DNA from: CAZJQD01 sp964548165 [NCBI: uncultured bacterium]
GTDB taxonomy: Bacteria > UBA8481
Direction of reading: 5' to 3'
DNA: 64,000 bases
NCBI GenBank assembly: GCA_964548165.1
Contig: CAZJQD010000008.1
Coordinates: 1 to 64,000 of the forward strand
Of the stretch, positions 8,497 to 15,352 are shown piece after piece; position 1 is the stretch's first letter; each line of letters starts with the position of its first letter. Made by a program: the position numbers and the translations under genes. Below the pieces are notes generated by a model. The model was given only the letters and a program-made list of their open reading frames with translations, was not told the origin of the DNA and searched no databases.

Positions 8497-9969
8497 GTGA
8501 CCCTCTTTCGCGAGTCTGCCGATCCCGCGCTCATTCGGCGTTTCCCCCGCGAGTTCCTGCTCTCGTCGGCCGTCGTGCCCTTGCGCGAGGAGGACGGCGT
8601 CGTCGTCGTCGTGGGTGCGCCCGAGGCGCGGGGAGCGGCGGAAGAGATCGGGTCGGTATTGGAGAAGCCTGTCCGGTTCACGCCCGGTGATCCCCGGGAC
8701 ATCCGCCGGTTCGTCACCGAGAAGTACGACGCGGGCGGGGGCGGCCGGCAGGAGGCCATCGACGAGCTCGAGCGCGAGGGCAGGGACGTGCGCGAGCTCG
8801 AGGAGCTGGCCAACGAGGCACCGGTCGTGAGGCTCGTGGGGGCCGTCCTCCAGGCGGCCCGGGAGCGCGGCGCTTCGGACGTCCACATCGAGCCGCACGA
8901 CGACGAGAGCGTGATCCGGTTCCGGGTTGACGGCGTTCTGGCCGAGCACGATCGCCTGCCGCGAGGTCTCCACCGCGGCGTCGTCTCGCGCATCAAGATC
9001 ATGTCGCGCCTCGATATCGCCCAGACGCGGCTCCCGCAGGACGGCCGGATCACCGTGACGTCGGGGGGGAAGGAACTGGACCTCCGGGTCTCGACGATCC
9101 CGACGCCGCAGGGCGAACGCGTGGTGCTGAGGCTCCTGGAGCGCGGATCGGTCCGGAGGGGGCTGGGAGAGCTTGGCTTCACGGAATCGCTCCTGCCCCT
9201 CTGGCACGACCTCCTCGCGAATCCCCACGGCATCATCCTCGTGACCGGTCCCACCGGCAGCGGCAAGACGACGACGCTCTACGCCGCTCTCGACATCCTG
9301 CACACGGGCAAGGTCAACATCCTGACGGTCGAGGACCCGGTCGAGTACCAGATCGAGGGGATCGGGCAGATCCAGGTGAACCCGAAGATCAACCTGACCT
9401 TCGCCTCGGGCCTGCGCGCGATCCTGCGCCAGGATCCGGACGTCATCATGGTAGGCGAGATCCGCGACGAGGAGACGGCCGTCATCGCCGTGCAGTCCGC
9501 GCTCACCGGCCACCTCGTGCTCTCGACCCTCCACACCAACGATGCGCCGTCCGCGCTGCCGCGCCTGGTGGACATGGGCGCCGAGCCGTACCTGCTGGCG
9601 TCGAGCGTGCGCGGCGTGTTGGCGCAGAGGTTGGTGCGCCGTCTCTGCCCCCACTGTCGTCGGTCCCGCGCGGCAACGCGCGAGGAGGCCGCGTGGATGG
9701 GGGCTGATCACGTCGGCGTGACGCTCTATGATCCTGGCGCGTGCGAGCATTGCGCGGGCGTCGGATTCCGCGGCCGCACGGGCCTCTTCGAGCTGATGCC
9801 GGTCACGGATGCGCTTCGCCCGCTCATCATGCAGAAGGCCTCGGCCTCGGCGCTCAGGCAGGCCGCGGCCGCGGAGGGCTTCCACTCGCTTCGCGAGGAT
9901 GGGCGACGCGTGGTGGCGGCGGGCATCACCACGATCGCGGAGGTCGTGCGAGTCACCGAGGATATCTAG
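8497..9969 (+). CDS. gspE: Type II secretion ATPase GspE
   Basis: A 490-residue cytoplasmic AAA-like secretion ATPase that powers pseudopilus assembly. The start is GTG at 8497. After a short N-terminal domain come the Walker A motif GPTGSGKTTT (about 251-260), the Asp box TVEDPVEYQ, Walker B region RQDPDVIMVGEIRD (about 311-324), the His box STLHTND, and the zinc-binding pairs CPHC (about 383) and CEHC (about 415). All catalytic motifs are intact, in contrast to the paralogue at 39.2 kb. It sits between gspD and gspF in the usual order. Confidence 0.95.
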   Translation: MTLFRESADPALIRRFPREFLLSSAVVPLREEDGVVVVVGAPEARGAAEEIGSVLEKPVRFTPGDPRDIRRFVTEKYDAGGGGRQEAIDELEREGRDVRELEELANEAPVVRLVGAVLQAARERGASDVHIEPHDDESVIRFRVDGVLAEHDRLPRGLHRGVVSRIKIMSRLDIAQTRLPQDGRITVTSGGKELDLRVSTIPTPQGERVVLRLLERGSVRRGLGELGFTESLLPLWHDLLANPHGIILVTGPTGSGKTTTLYAALDILHTGKVNILTVEDPVEYQIEGIGQIQVNPKINLTFASGLRAILRQDPDVIMVGEIRDEETAVIAVQSALTGHLVLSTLHTNDAPSALPRLVDMGAEPYLLASSVRGVLAQRLVRRLCPHCRRSRAATREEAAWMGADHVGVTLYDPGACEHCAGVGFRGRTGLFELMPVTDALRPLIMQKASASALRQAAAAEGFHSLREDGRRVVAAGITTIAEVVRVTEDI

Positions 9970-10125
9970 CGTGCCCATCTACTATTCACGACCATCCCGG
10001 CAAAGCCGGGCCGGTCGCCAAGGGGGGTGCACGAACAGCTCCCCCCTTGGACACCCCCCATCTCGCACTTGTAGATATGGCAGGATCCTGTTCAGATTGA
10101 GCGGACACTAGAGTGCCCATCTACT
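9966..10125 (+). mobile_element. Small insertion with 18-bp direct repeats at the gspE/gspF junction
   Basis: An 18-bp sequence CTAG(C/A)GTGCCCATCTACT occurs at 9966-9983 and again at 10108-10125, with one mismatch. Copy 1 contains the gspE stop TAG followed by what looks like the original gspF start (GTG CCC ATC TAC); copy 2 is the present gspF start. The roughly 124 bp between the copies contain the structured repeat (9982-10060) plus an AT-richer tail with no ORF. The simplest reading is that an element inserted about 12 nt inside gspF and duplicated 18 bp of target, which regenerated an intact gspF start downstream. No transposase is present. Confidence 0.6.
9982..10060 (+). repeat. Structured dispersed repeat, copy 1 (two hairpins)
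   Basis: Hairpin 1 at 9989-10017: CGACC, a bulge, CCCGGC-AAA-GCCGGG, a bulge, GGTCG. Hairpin 2 at 10022-10046: six G pairing with six C around a loop ending in AACAG-CT, followed by a further C6 run at 10054-10059. A second copy lies at 59861-59938, about four fifths identical, with changes in the stems that keep pairing. REP/MITE-like in size; no coding capacity. Confidence 0.75.
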
Positions 10126-11318
10126 CGTATCGAGCCGTGCAGGGCGGGCGGACGACGCGTGGCGAGATTGCCGCGGAGAACGAGCGGCAGGCGCGAGCGC
10201 TGATCCGGGAGTCGGGTGCGACCCCGGTTTCCATCGCGGCGAAGACCTCGGAACGCGCGCGTCCCCCCGACCTGGCCTGGCTTGCCGCGTTCACGCGACA
10301 GCTCGGCACCCTCCTGAAGGCGGGATTCCCCCTCGATCGCGCGCTCACGACGCTCGCCGGGTCCGCACCGGATCCGCGCGCGCGCACCGTCCTGGCCGCG
10401 CTGGATGATGGTGTGAGGCGGGGGCAGAGGTTTTCGGACGCGGCGGCACGGGCCTTCTCGACGGCATCGATGGGCGGCGTCGGCGCCGCCTCGGAACTGG
10501 TCGCGATCCTCGAGGCGGGCGAGGCCGCGGGCGACCTGGCGCCGGTCCTGCTCAACTACGCCGAGATGCTCGACCGGCGGCTCGTCTTCCGCCGTCGCCT
10601 CCGCGGCGCGCTCTTCTATCCGCTCATCGTCGCCGGCATGGCCGTCCTCGTCGTGGCCTTCCTCTTCGTCTACGTGGTGCCCACGATCACGAGGCTCTTC
10701 GAGGGAACGAACCTCCCGCTCCCCTTGCCGACGAGGATCCTGATCGTCGTGGCCAATGCCGTCCAGGCCGGCTGGATGCCCGGGATCGCGGTGCTCCTGG
10801 TCGCGGCCTGGTTCCTGAAGCGGTGGATGGCCACGGCGCAGGGGAGGCTCAGCGTTGAGGCGCGCCTGCAGTCCCTGCCGGTGATCGGATCCATCCTGGC
10901 GCAGGCGGCGGGCGCCCGGTGGCTCCGCACGTTCGGGACGCTCCTGGGGAACGGCGTCGAGATCCTCTCGGCGCTCGACATCGCCGGACGCACGGCGGCC
11001 TCGCCGCGCCTGCAGAAGGCCGTGGCGAGAGCGAGGCCGCGCGTTGCGGAGGGGGTTCCGCTGGCCAAGGCCCTGGCGGAGACGGGCGCGTTTCCCGCGG
11101 TCGCGGTGGAGGCCGTCACGCTCGGCGAGAGTTCGGGCACCCTGCCGCACCTCCTCCTGGAACTGGCGGCGGCGTGGGAGGGCGAGGTCGAGACGTCGGC
11201 GGAGCGATTCGCCGATCTTCTGGAGCCCCTGGTGCTCGTCGTGATGGGCGTCCTGGTCGGCGGCATCGTGCTGGCCGTTCTCCTGCCCATCTTCGAGTTC
11301 AACGCCTCGGTGCGGTAG
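10113..11318 (+). CDS. gspF: Type II secretion inner-membrane protein GspF
   Basis: A 401-residue polytopic platform protein that contacts GspE and the pseudopilins. The GTG start at 10113 gives VPIYSYRAV, the usual GspF/PilC opening. Two T2SSF domains are present, with membrane segments at about 168-192, 212-232 and 370-395 (LEPLVLVVMGVLVGGIVLAVLLP). The start and first codons are duplicated 142 bp upstream in the insertion described at 9966-10125; that upstream GTG soon leaves the gspF sequence, so 10113 is the functional start. No gspG or other pseudopilin gene follows; the next gene is on the opposite strand. Confidence 0.92.
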   Translation: MPIYSYRAVQGGRTTRGEIAAENERQARALIRESGATPVSIAAKTSERARPPDLAWLAAFTRQLGTLLKAGFPLDRALTTLAGSAPDPRARTVLAALDDGVRRGQRFSDAAARAFSTASMGGVGAASELVAILEAGEAAGDLAPVLLNYAEMLDRRLVFRRRLRGALFYPLIVAGMAVLVVAFLFVYVVPTITRLFEGTNLPLPLPTRILIVVANAVQAGWMPGIAVLLVAAWFLKRWMATAQGRLSVEARLQSLPVIGSILAQAAGARWLRTFGTLLGNGVEILSALDIAGRTAASPRLQKAVARARPRVAEGVPLAKALAETGAFPAVAVEAVTLGESSGTLPHLLLELAAAWEGEVETSAERFADLLEPLVLVVMGVLVGGIVLAVLLPIFEFNASVR

Positions 11319-11374
11319 CGGCCCGTCGTTCTTTCGCCGGGATTACCCGCAGGATGAGTGTCGGGCCTGTCGCT

Positions 11375-12274
11375 TCACCACATCTCCCAGGGGGGCGGAG
11401 TCATCTTCTCGCGAAGGTAATCCAGGAACGCTCGCGTCTTCGCCGCAAGGTGCCGGCGCGCGGGGTAGACGACGTGGATCTCCCGCTCGGCGGGAAGATA
11501 GGATTCGAGAACCTGCACCAGGCGTCGTCGTCGAATCTCGGCGGCGCAGAGGAAGGACGGAAGAAAGGCGATGCCCAGGCCGGCGATCGCGGCCTCGCGC
11601 GCGAGGGCGAGCACGGTGGAGGTCTGGCGCGGCTTGATCGCGACGCGGATTCTCTTCCCGCGTCGCTCGAGCGTCCAGGAGGGTTTCTCCGTGATCCTCC
11701 CGTAGACGAGCGCATCATGCGCGGCCAGGTCCGACGGGCGCCGCGGCGTACCACGCGCCGCGAGGTATTTCGGGCTCGCCACGAGGATGAAGCGGAACCG
11801 CCCGAGCGGTCGCGAGATGAGGGAGGAATCCGCGAGAGGGGCGGCGCGGAGGGCGAGATCGATGCTTTCGTCCACGAGATCGACGGTGCGATCGGTGAGC
11901 GCAAGATCGAGGCGAACCTCCGGGTGTCGGGCAAGGAAGCCGGTGGCCACGGGCCCGAGGAATGCGATTCCGAACTCGACCGGCGCCGTGATCCGCAGTA
12001 ACCCGCTGGGCGTCTCCCGCATGCCCGTGATCGTCCTCTCGGCCTCCGTGGCGATCGCCACGATCCGGGCGGCCTGCTCGTGGAACTCGCGGCCGGCTTC
12101 CGTCAGGGAGAGGCTGCGGGTGGTGCGGTGGAGGAGGCGCACGCCAAGGTGATCCTCGAGGCTTGCCACCTTGCGACTGACGAAGGACTTCGGGACGGCG
12201 AGCGTCCGGGCCGCGCGGGAGAAGCCCCCGGCGTCCACGACCGCGACGAAGATGCGCATCCCGTTCAAGTCCAC
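11375..12274 (-). CDS. LysR-family transcriptional regulator
   Basis: A 299-residue regulator. The N-terminal winged helix-turn-helix is clear (residues 2-62: MRIFVAVVDAGGFSRAA ... VSRKVASLEDHLGVRLLHRTTR ... LTEAGREF), followed by a periplasmic-binding-like effector domain from about 90 to 290. The sequence is closest in style to the CrgA/AaeR-like group (SGLLRITAPVEFG). It is divergent from a pirin gene; the 200-bp gap holds a perfect palindrome 16 bp upstream of this start, a likely binding site. LysR proteins usually control the divergent gene and themselves, so the pirin gene is the expected target. Inducer unknown. Confidence 0.93.
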   Translation of the reverse strand: MDLNGMRIFVAVVDAGGFSRAARTLAVPKSFVSRKVASLEDHLGVRLLHRTTRSLSLTEAGREFHEQAARIVAIATEAERTITGMRETPSGLLRITAPVEFGIAFLGPVATGFLARHPEVRLDLALTDRTVDLVDESIDLALRAAPLADSSLISRPLGRFRFILVASPKYLAARGTPRRPSDLAAHDALVYGRITEKPSWTLERRGKRIRVAIKPRQTSTVLALAREAAIAGLGIAFLPSFLCAAEIRRRRLVQVLESYLPAEREIHVVYPARRHLAAKTRAFLDYLREKMTPPPWEMW

Positions 12275-12289
12275 GCTTGGCCTCCCGGT

Positions 12290-12311
12290 ATCGTTCTATT
12301 ATTAGAACGAT
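12290..12311. promoter_or_regulatory. Perfect palindromic operator between LysR and pirin genes
   Basis: Arms ATCGTTCTA (12290-12298) and TAGAACGAT (12303-12311) are exact reverse complements around TTAT. The local sequence is AT-rich in an otherwise GC-rich region. A possible rightward promoter overlaps its right half: TTATTA (-35), 17 bp, TATACA (-10), the -35 lying inside the palindrome. This position suits repression or activation by the divergent LysR protein. Confidence 0.6.
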
Positions 12312-12386
12312 AAGTGCTAAATATACAGACTAGTAGACTATTGGCAACGGGCCTATTCTGGGTTCAGGTCGCAAGGAGGAAGAACC

Positions 12387-12482
12387 ATGAAGGGGTTTAT
12401 GCAAACGGGGTCCTGGTCGGTGGAGGGCGTCTTCGCCGGGGAGAGGACGGCGGCGAGGGGCGAGAGGAGGGTCCGGGGATGA
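12387..12482 (+). CDS. 31-codon leader ORF upstream of the pirin gene
   Basis: ATG at 12387 is preceded by an ideal Shine-Dalgarno AAGGAGG (12373-12379, 7 bp away). The ORF runs MKGFMQTGSW... for 31 codons, Arg/Gly-rich at its end, and its TGA (12480-12482) overlaps the pirin ATG at 12479 as ATGA. This is a translational-coupling arrangement: ribosomes entering at the strong site would reach the pirin start. The peptide resembles nothing I know. It may be a regulatory leader, or the strong site may simply feed pirin translation. Confidence 0.5.
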   Translation: MKGFMQTGSWSVEGVFAGERTAARGERRVRG

Positions 12483-13180
12483 GCATCATACTTCGGCATG
12501 GCGGGGAACGCGGGCGTACAAGCTGGGAGTGGCTCGAGAGCCGGCACACCTTCTCGTTCGGCGAGTATTTCGACCCGCAGAACCACAACTTCTCGATCCT
12601 CAGGGTCATCAACGACGACGTCATCGCGCCGGGCGCGGGATTCGGGATGCATCCGCACCGGGACATGGAGATCCTGACCTATATCCTGGACGGCGCGGTT
12701 GCGCATCGCGACTCGACGGGCGCCGAAGGAGTGACCGGCGTCGGCGAGATCCAGCGCATGACGGCGGGGTCCGGGATCAGGCACAGCGAGCAGAACGCCT
12801 CGAGGACCGACCCCGTCCATCTCCTGCAGATCTGGATCATGCCCGAGCGCAAGGGGTTGACGCCCGGGTACGAGCAGCGTGCGATCGCGTGGTCGTCTCC
12901 GTGGACCATCCTGGCCGCTCCGGCCGGAGAGCCGGCCACCGTGACCCTCTCGGCGGATGCGCGCCTGCTGGCCAGCCGTCCGAAGTCGGGGGAGGAGGTC
13001 ACGATGACACCCGCCGAGGGCCGCAAGACGTGGATCCATGTCGCGCGCGGCGCCGTCCACCTGGGGGAACACGCTCTAACGGCGGGCGACGGGGCGGGAA
13101 TCGCCGGGGAGCGCCGCCTTGTGTTTCGGGCGGATGCGGACTCCGAGATCCTGGCGTTCGATCTGCCGAAGGTGGAGTGA
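12479..13180 (+). CDS. Pirin family protein (YhhW-like cupin)
   Basis: A 233-residue bicupin. The N-terminal pirin domain carries the metal-binding block HPHRDMEI (about residues 59-66) and the partner GSGIRHSEQN (about 98-107), giving the His/His/His/Glu set of pirins. Bacterial pirins such as YhhW have quercetin 2,3-dioxygenase activity in vitro; others affect redox or pyruvate metabolism. The C-terminal pirin domain is present (about 150-230). The start at 12479 overlaps the leader ORF stop; GAGGAGG lies about 10 bp upstream as well. wrbA, a quinone reductase, follows about 120 bp later, suggesting an electrophile or aromatic stress theme (inference). Confidence 0.9.
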   Translation: MSIILRHGGERGRTSWEWLESRHTFSFGEYFDPQNHNFSILRVINDDVIAPGAGFGMHPHRDMEILTYILDGAVAHRDSTGAEGVTGVGEIQRMTAGSGIRHSEQNASRTDPVHLLQIWIMPERKGLTPGYEQRAIAWSSPWTILAAPAGEPATVTLSADARLLASRPKSGEEVTMTPAEGRKTWIHVARGAVHLGEHALTAGDGAGIAGERRLVFRADADSEILAFDLPKVE

Positions 13181-13244
13181 GATGGCGGTCGCTACAGCGG
13201 TAGCTCCCGAAATTGGTGTAGAGTGAATCAAGGGGCGAGCGGGT

Positions 13245-13273
13245 TTGCTCGACCGCAATTTCCACGGTAATTC
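13245..13273 (+). promoter_or_regulatory. Candidate sigma70-like promoter of wrbA
   Basis: TTGCTC (13245-13250), 17-bp spacer, TAATTC (13268-13273). Both hexamers deviate at two positions, but the spacing is ideal and the site sits 25 bp before wrbA with a clear AGGAGG Shine-Dalgarno between. Confidence 0.4.
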
Positions 13274-13297
13274 AATTCCAACCAGGAGGAAGATGTC

Positions 13298-13897
13298 ATG
13301 ACGAAGGTTCTTGTCCTGTATTACTCCAGCTACGGCCACATCGAGACCATGGCCGGGGCCGTTGCCGAGGGGGCCCGCGAGGCGGGCGCCGACGTGGTCG
13401 TCAAGCGCGTGCCCGAGCTTGTGCCCGAGGCGGTCGCGGTGAAGTCGGGCTTCAAGCGCGACCAGGAGGCTCCGCTGGCGACCGTCGACGAGTTGCCGCA
13501 ATACGACGCCATCATCATCGGCGTGCCGACGCGCTTTGGCAACATGCCGGCCCAGATGAAGAACTTTCTCGACCAGACCGGCGGGCTCTGGCTCCAGGGC
13601 AAGCTCATCGGCAAGGTCGGCAGCGTCTTCACTTCGACCGCGACCCAGCATGGCGGCCAGGAAAGCACGATCCTCTCCACGCACACGGTGCTCCTGCATC
13701 ACGGGATGGTCATCGTCGGCCTGCCTTACTCCTTCCAGGGGCAGACGACCAATGACGAGATCACGGGAGGGTCGCCTTACGGCGCCTCGACCATCGCGGG
13801 AGGGGATGGATCGCGAAAGCCAAGCACGAATGAACTGGCCGGCGCCCGCTACCAGGGCCGCCACGTCGCCACCATCGCCGGCAAGCTCAAGTCGTAA
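13298..13897 (+). CDS. wrbA: NAD(P)H:quinone oxidoreductase, WrbA type
   Basis: A 199-residue flavodoxin-like enzyme that reduces quinones by two electrons using FMN and NAD(P)H. The phosphate-binding loop of the FMN site is [10 protein letters not shown] (residues 9-18), the central [22 protein letters not shown] block (about 78-99) is diagnostic of WrbA type IV quinone oxidoreductases, and the late segment [20 protein letters not shown] matches the family end. Length equals the family norm. A strong AGGAGG lies 9 bp before the ATG. Confidence 0.96.
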   Translation: MTKVLVLYYSSYGHIETMAGAVAEGAREAGADVVVKRVPELVPEAVAVKSGFKRDQEAPLATVDELPQYDAIIIGVPTRFGNMPAQMKNFLDQTGGLWLQGKLIGKVGSVFTSTATQHGGQESTILSTHTVLLHHGMVIVGLPYSFQGQTTNDEITGGSPYGASTIAGGDGSRKPSTNELAGARYQGRHVATIAGKLKS

Positions 13898-13906
13898 GGG
13901 TTTCCC

Positions 13907-13957
13907 GAGGTCAACCGATGGCTCTTTCCCAGGATTCGCGGGCAGGAGGTTGACCTC
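13907..13957. terminator. Long-loop inverted repeat between convergent wrbA and thiD
   Basis: Perfect 10-bp arms GAGGTCAACC (13907-13916) and GGTTGACCTC (13948-13957) flank a 31-nt loop between two convergent genes. No T-run follows, so it is at best a weak or factor-assisted terminator. Confidence 0.3.
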
Positions 13958-13995
13958 GTGGGCCCGGTGGCCGATCCGGTACGTGCGGCGAGGGT

Positions 13996-14799
13996 CTAGA
14001 ATCCGGTCGTATTGAGGACGGTATGGGTGCGCACGCGTCGGCTGGTGGCGATGGCGTTGGTGAGAAAGTCCTTCGCGGCGGCCACCGCCTCCGGAAGGTC
14101 CAGGCCGCGCGCCAGGCCCGCGGCAATGGCCGCGGCATACGTGCACCCGGTTCCGTGAGTCGAGACGCCGCGGATGAACGGGGACGAGAGCAGGAGCTCG
14201 TCCTTGCCGTCCCAGAAGACATCGACCGCATCCTTCACGCCCCGGAGATGGCCGCCTTTCACGAGAGCGGCGGCGCCGTAGACCTGGTGAAGTTGCCGCG
14301 CCGCCGCGCGCATGGCATCCACGGTCGCGATCCTGCGCCCGAGCAGGATCGCGACCTCATCGAGATTGGGCGTGATGAGCGTGGCCAAGGGGAAGAGGAG
14401 TTGCCTCAGCGCCGCGATAGCCGAGGGTTTCAGGAGAGGCGCGCCGCTTGTCGCGGCCATGACCGGATCGACGATGAGGGGGATCGGCGATCGCCTCGCC
14501 TGTCTCGTCCAGCGCTCGGCAACCACCCGGATGATGCCGCCGCTGAAGAGCATCCCCGTCTTGGCGGCGTGAGGGCGTAGCTCGGCGAAGACGGCGTCCA
14601 CCTGGGCGGCAATCATGGCCGCGCTGACTGACTGGACGCGGGAGACCGTCCGCGGATTCTGGGCCGTGATGCAGGTCACGACCGAGGTGCCGTGCACGCC
14701 GAGCGCGGCAAACGTCTTGAGGTCGGCCTGGATGCCGGCGCCCCCGCCGCTGTCGGAACCGGCGATGGTCAGGGCGACGGGGAGAACGGGACGCTTCAT
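13996..14799 (-). CDS. thiD: Hydroxymethylpyrimidine/phosphomethylpyrimidine kinase
   Basis: A 267-residue ribokinase-fold enzyme that phosphorylates HMP to HMP-P and HMP-PP for thiamine synthesis. The opening motif [20 protein letters not shown] (residues 10-29) and VVTCITAQN are hallmark ThiD sequences, and the anion-hole/catalytic motif [15 protein letters not shown] lies near 212-226. No TPP riboswitch and no other thi genes are visible nearby, so it is an isolated gene possibly serving HMP salvage as well. Confidence 0.96.
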   Translation of the reverse strand: MKRPVLPVALTIAGSDSGGGAGIQADLKTFAALGVHGTSVVTCITAQNPRTVSRVQSVSAAMIAAQVDAVFAELRPHAAKTGMLFSGGIIRVVAERWTRQARRSPIPLIVDPVMAATSGAPLLKPSAIAALRQLLFPLATLITPNLDEVAILLGRRIATVDAMRAAARQLHQVYGAAALVKGGHLRGVKDAVDVFWDGKDELLLSSPFIRGVSTHGTGCTYAAAIAAGLARGLDLPEAVAAAKDFLTNAIATSRRVRTHTVLNTTGF

Positions 14800-14894
14800 G
14801 GCGCCATCCTACTTTTTGTGCCGGTATTCGTCATCGGGCATGTTTCTCTGCCTTTCCCTGCCTTCCGGTCTCCTCCAGGGCTCCGGGAAACCTT

Positions 14895-14923
14895 TTGACA
14901 TGCCGAGGGTCGGTATCTATAAC
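14895..14923 (+). promoter_or_regulatory. Strong sigma70-like promoter
   Basis: TTGACA (14895-14900, perfect -35), 17-bp spacer, TATAAC (14918-14923, 5/6 of the -10). This is the best promoter match in the window. It would start transcription near 14930, about 90 nt before the small membrane protein gene at 15020. Confidence 0.8.
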
Positions 14924-14940
14924 TCGTGGCACAAACAGAA

Positions 14941-15005
14941 CCGGCGGGCATCGGGGGCCGCCGGTAGACCGGTGAGGGGATGAGCCGCAAGTCGGCTGGG
15001 GCCCC
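14941..15005 (+). promoter_or_regulatory. Structured 5' leader of the 93-residue membrane protein gene
   Basis: Two hairpins can be drawn: CCGGCGG (14941-14947) with CCGCCGG (14958-14964); and a nested one, GGGG (14976-14979) with CCCC (15002-15005) enclosing AGCCG (14983-14987) with CGGCT (14993-14997). The second stem abuts the Shine-Dalgarno GGGAGG, so it could gate translation. I could not match it to a riboswitch class I know (checked by eye against c-di-GMP, cobalamin, TPP, ZTP, fluoride, Mn). It may be only a stable UTR. Confidence 0.4.
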
Positions 15006-15019
15006 GGGAGGAAAAATTA

Positions 15020-15301
15020 ATGTCGTTTGTTCGCAGGTGGTTTCTGCTCGGTGTCGCGATCCTGGCGATCGTCGTCGGGTTCGGGCTGGGCATGACGTTC
15101 ATGATGCACACGATCGAGGTTTTCAACTCGGCCATCGACACGGCCGGGCGGGACCCGGTCAGTCTGATCGTGAACCTGGCCCATGGCATCAAGGGTATTC
15201 TCGCGTGGATCGTCTTCGGCCTTACGATGACGAATGCCCTGATCATCGCCTCGTCGCTGTCGTTGCCGCTTCTCATTGCGAAGGGCGAGGGCTGCAAGTA
15301 G
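15020..15301 (+). CDS. Small two-TM membrane protein, unknown function
   Basis: A 93-residue protein with two predicted membrane helices, residues about 8-29 (FLLGVAILAIVVGFGLGMTF) and about 60-85 (ILAWIVFGLTMTNALIIASSLSLPLL), joined by a polar loop IEVFNSAIDTAGRDPVSL. The N-terminus is basic. GGGAGG precedes the ATG by 8 nt. It is a complete monocistronic unit: strong promoter, structured leader, one gene and a Rho-independent terminator, suggesting high or regulated expression. I do not recognise the family. Confidence 0.75.
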   Translation: MSFVRRWFLLGVAILAIVVGFGLGMTFMMHTIEVFNSAIDTAGRDPVSLIVNLAHGIKGILAWIVFGLTMTNALIIASSLSLPLLIAKGEGCK

Positions 15302-15319
15302 TTCCAGGCGTTCCAGGAC

Positions 15320-15352
15320 CCCCGGCGGCCGCGAGGTCGCCGGGGTTTTTTT
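15320..15352 (+). terminator. Rho-independent terminator
   Basis: CCCCGGCG (15320-15327) pairs perfectly with CGCCGGGG (15338-15345), followed by seven T. It ends the 93-residue gene transcript; the last T's overlap the stop codon of the convergent PpiD-like gene. Confidence 0.92.

Noticed and set aside
6378-9266. 962-codon open frame antisense to gspD and gspE
   Set aside because: High GC leaves antisense frames open; the translation is Arg/Asp/His-rich low-information sequence and the sense strand encodes clear secretin and ATPase domains.
14930-15019. Known riboswitch class in the leader
   Set aside because: Checked by eye against c-di-GMP-I, cobalamin, TPP, ZTP, fluoride and Mn consensus features; no conserved core found.
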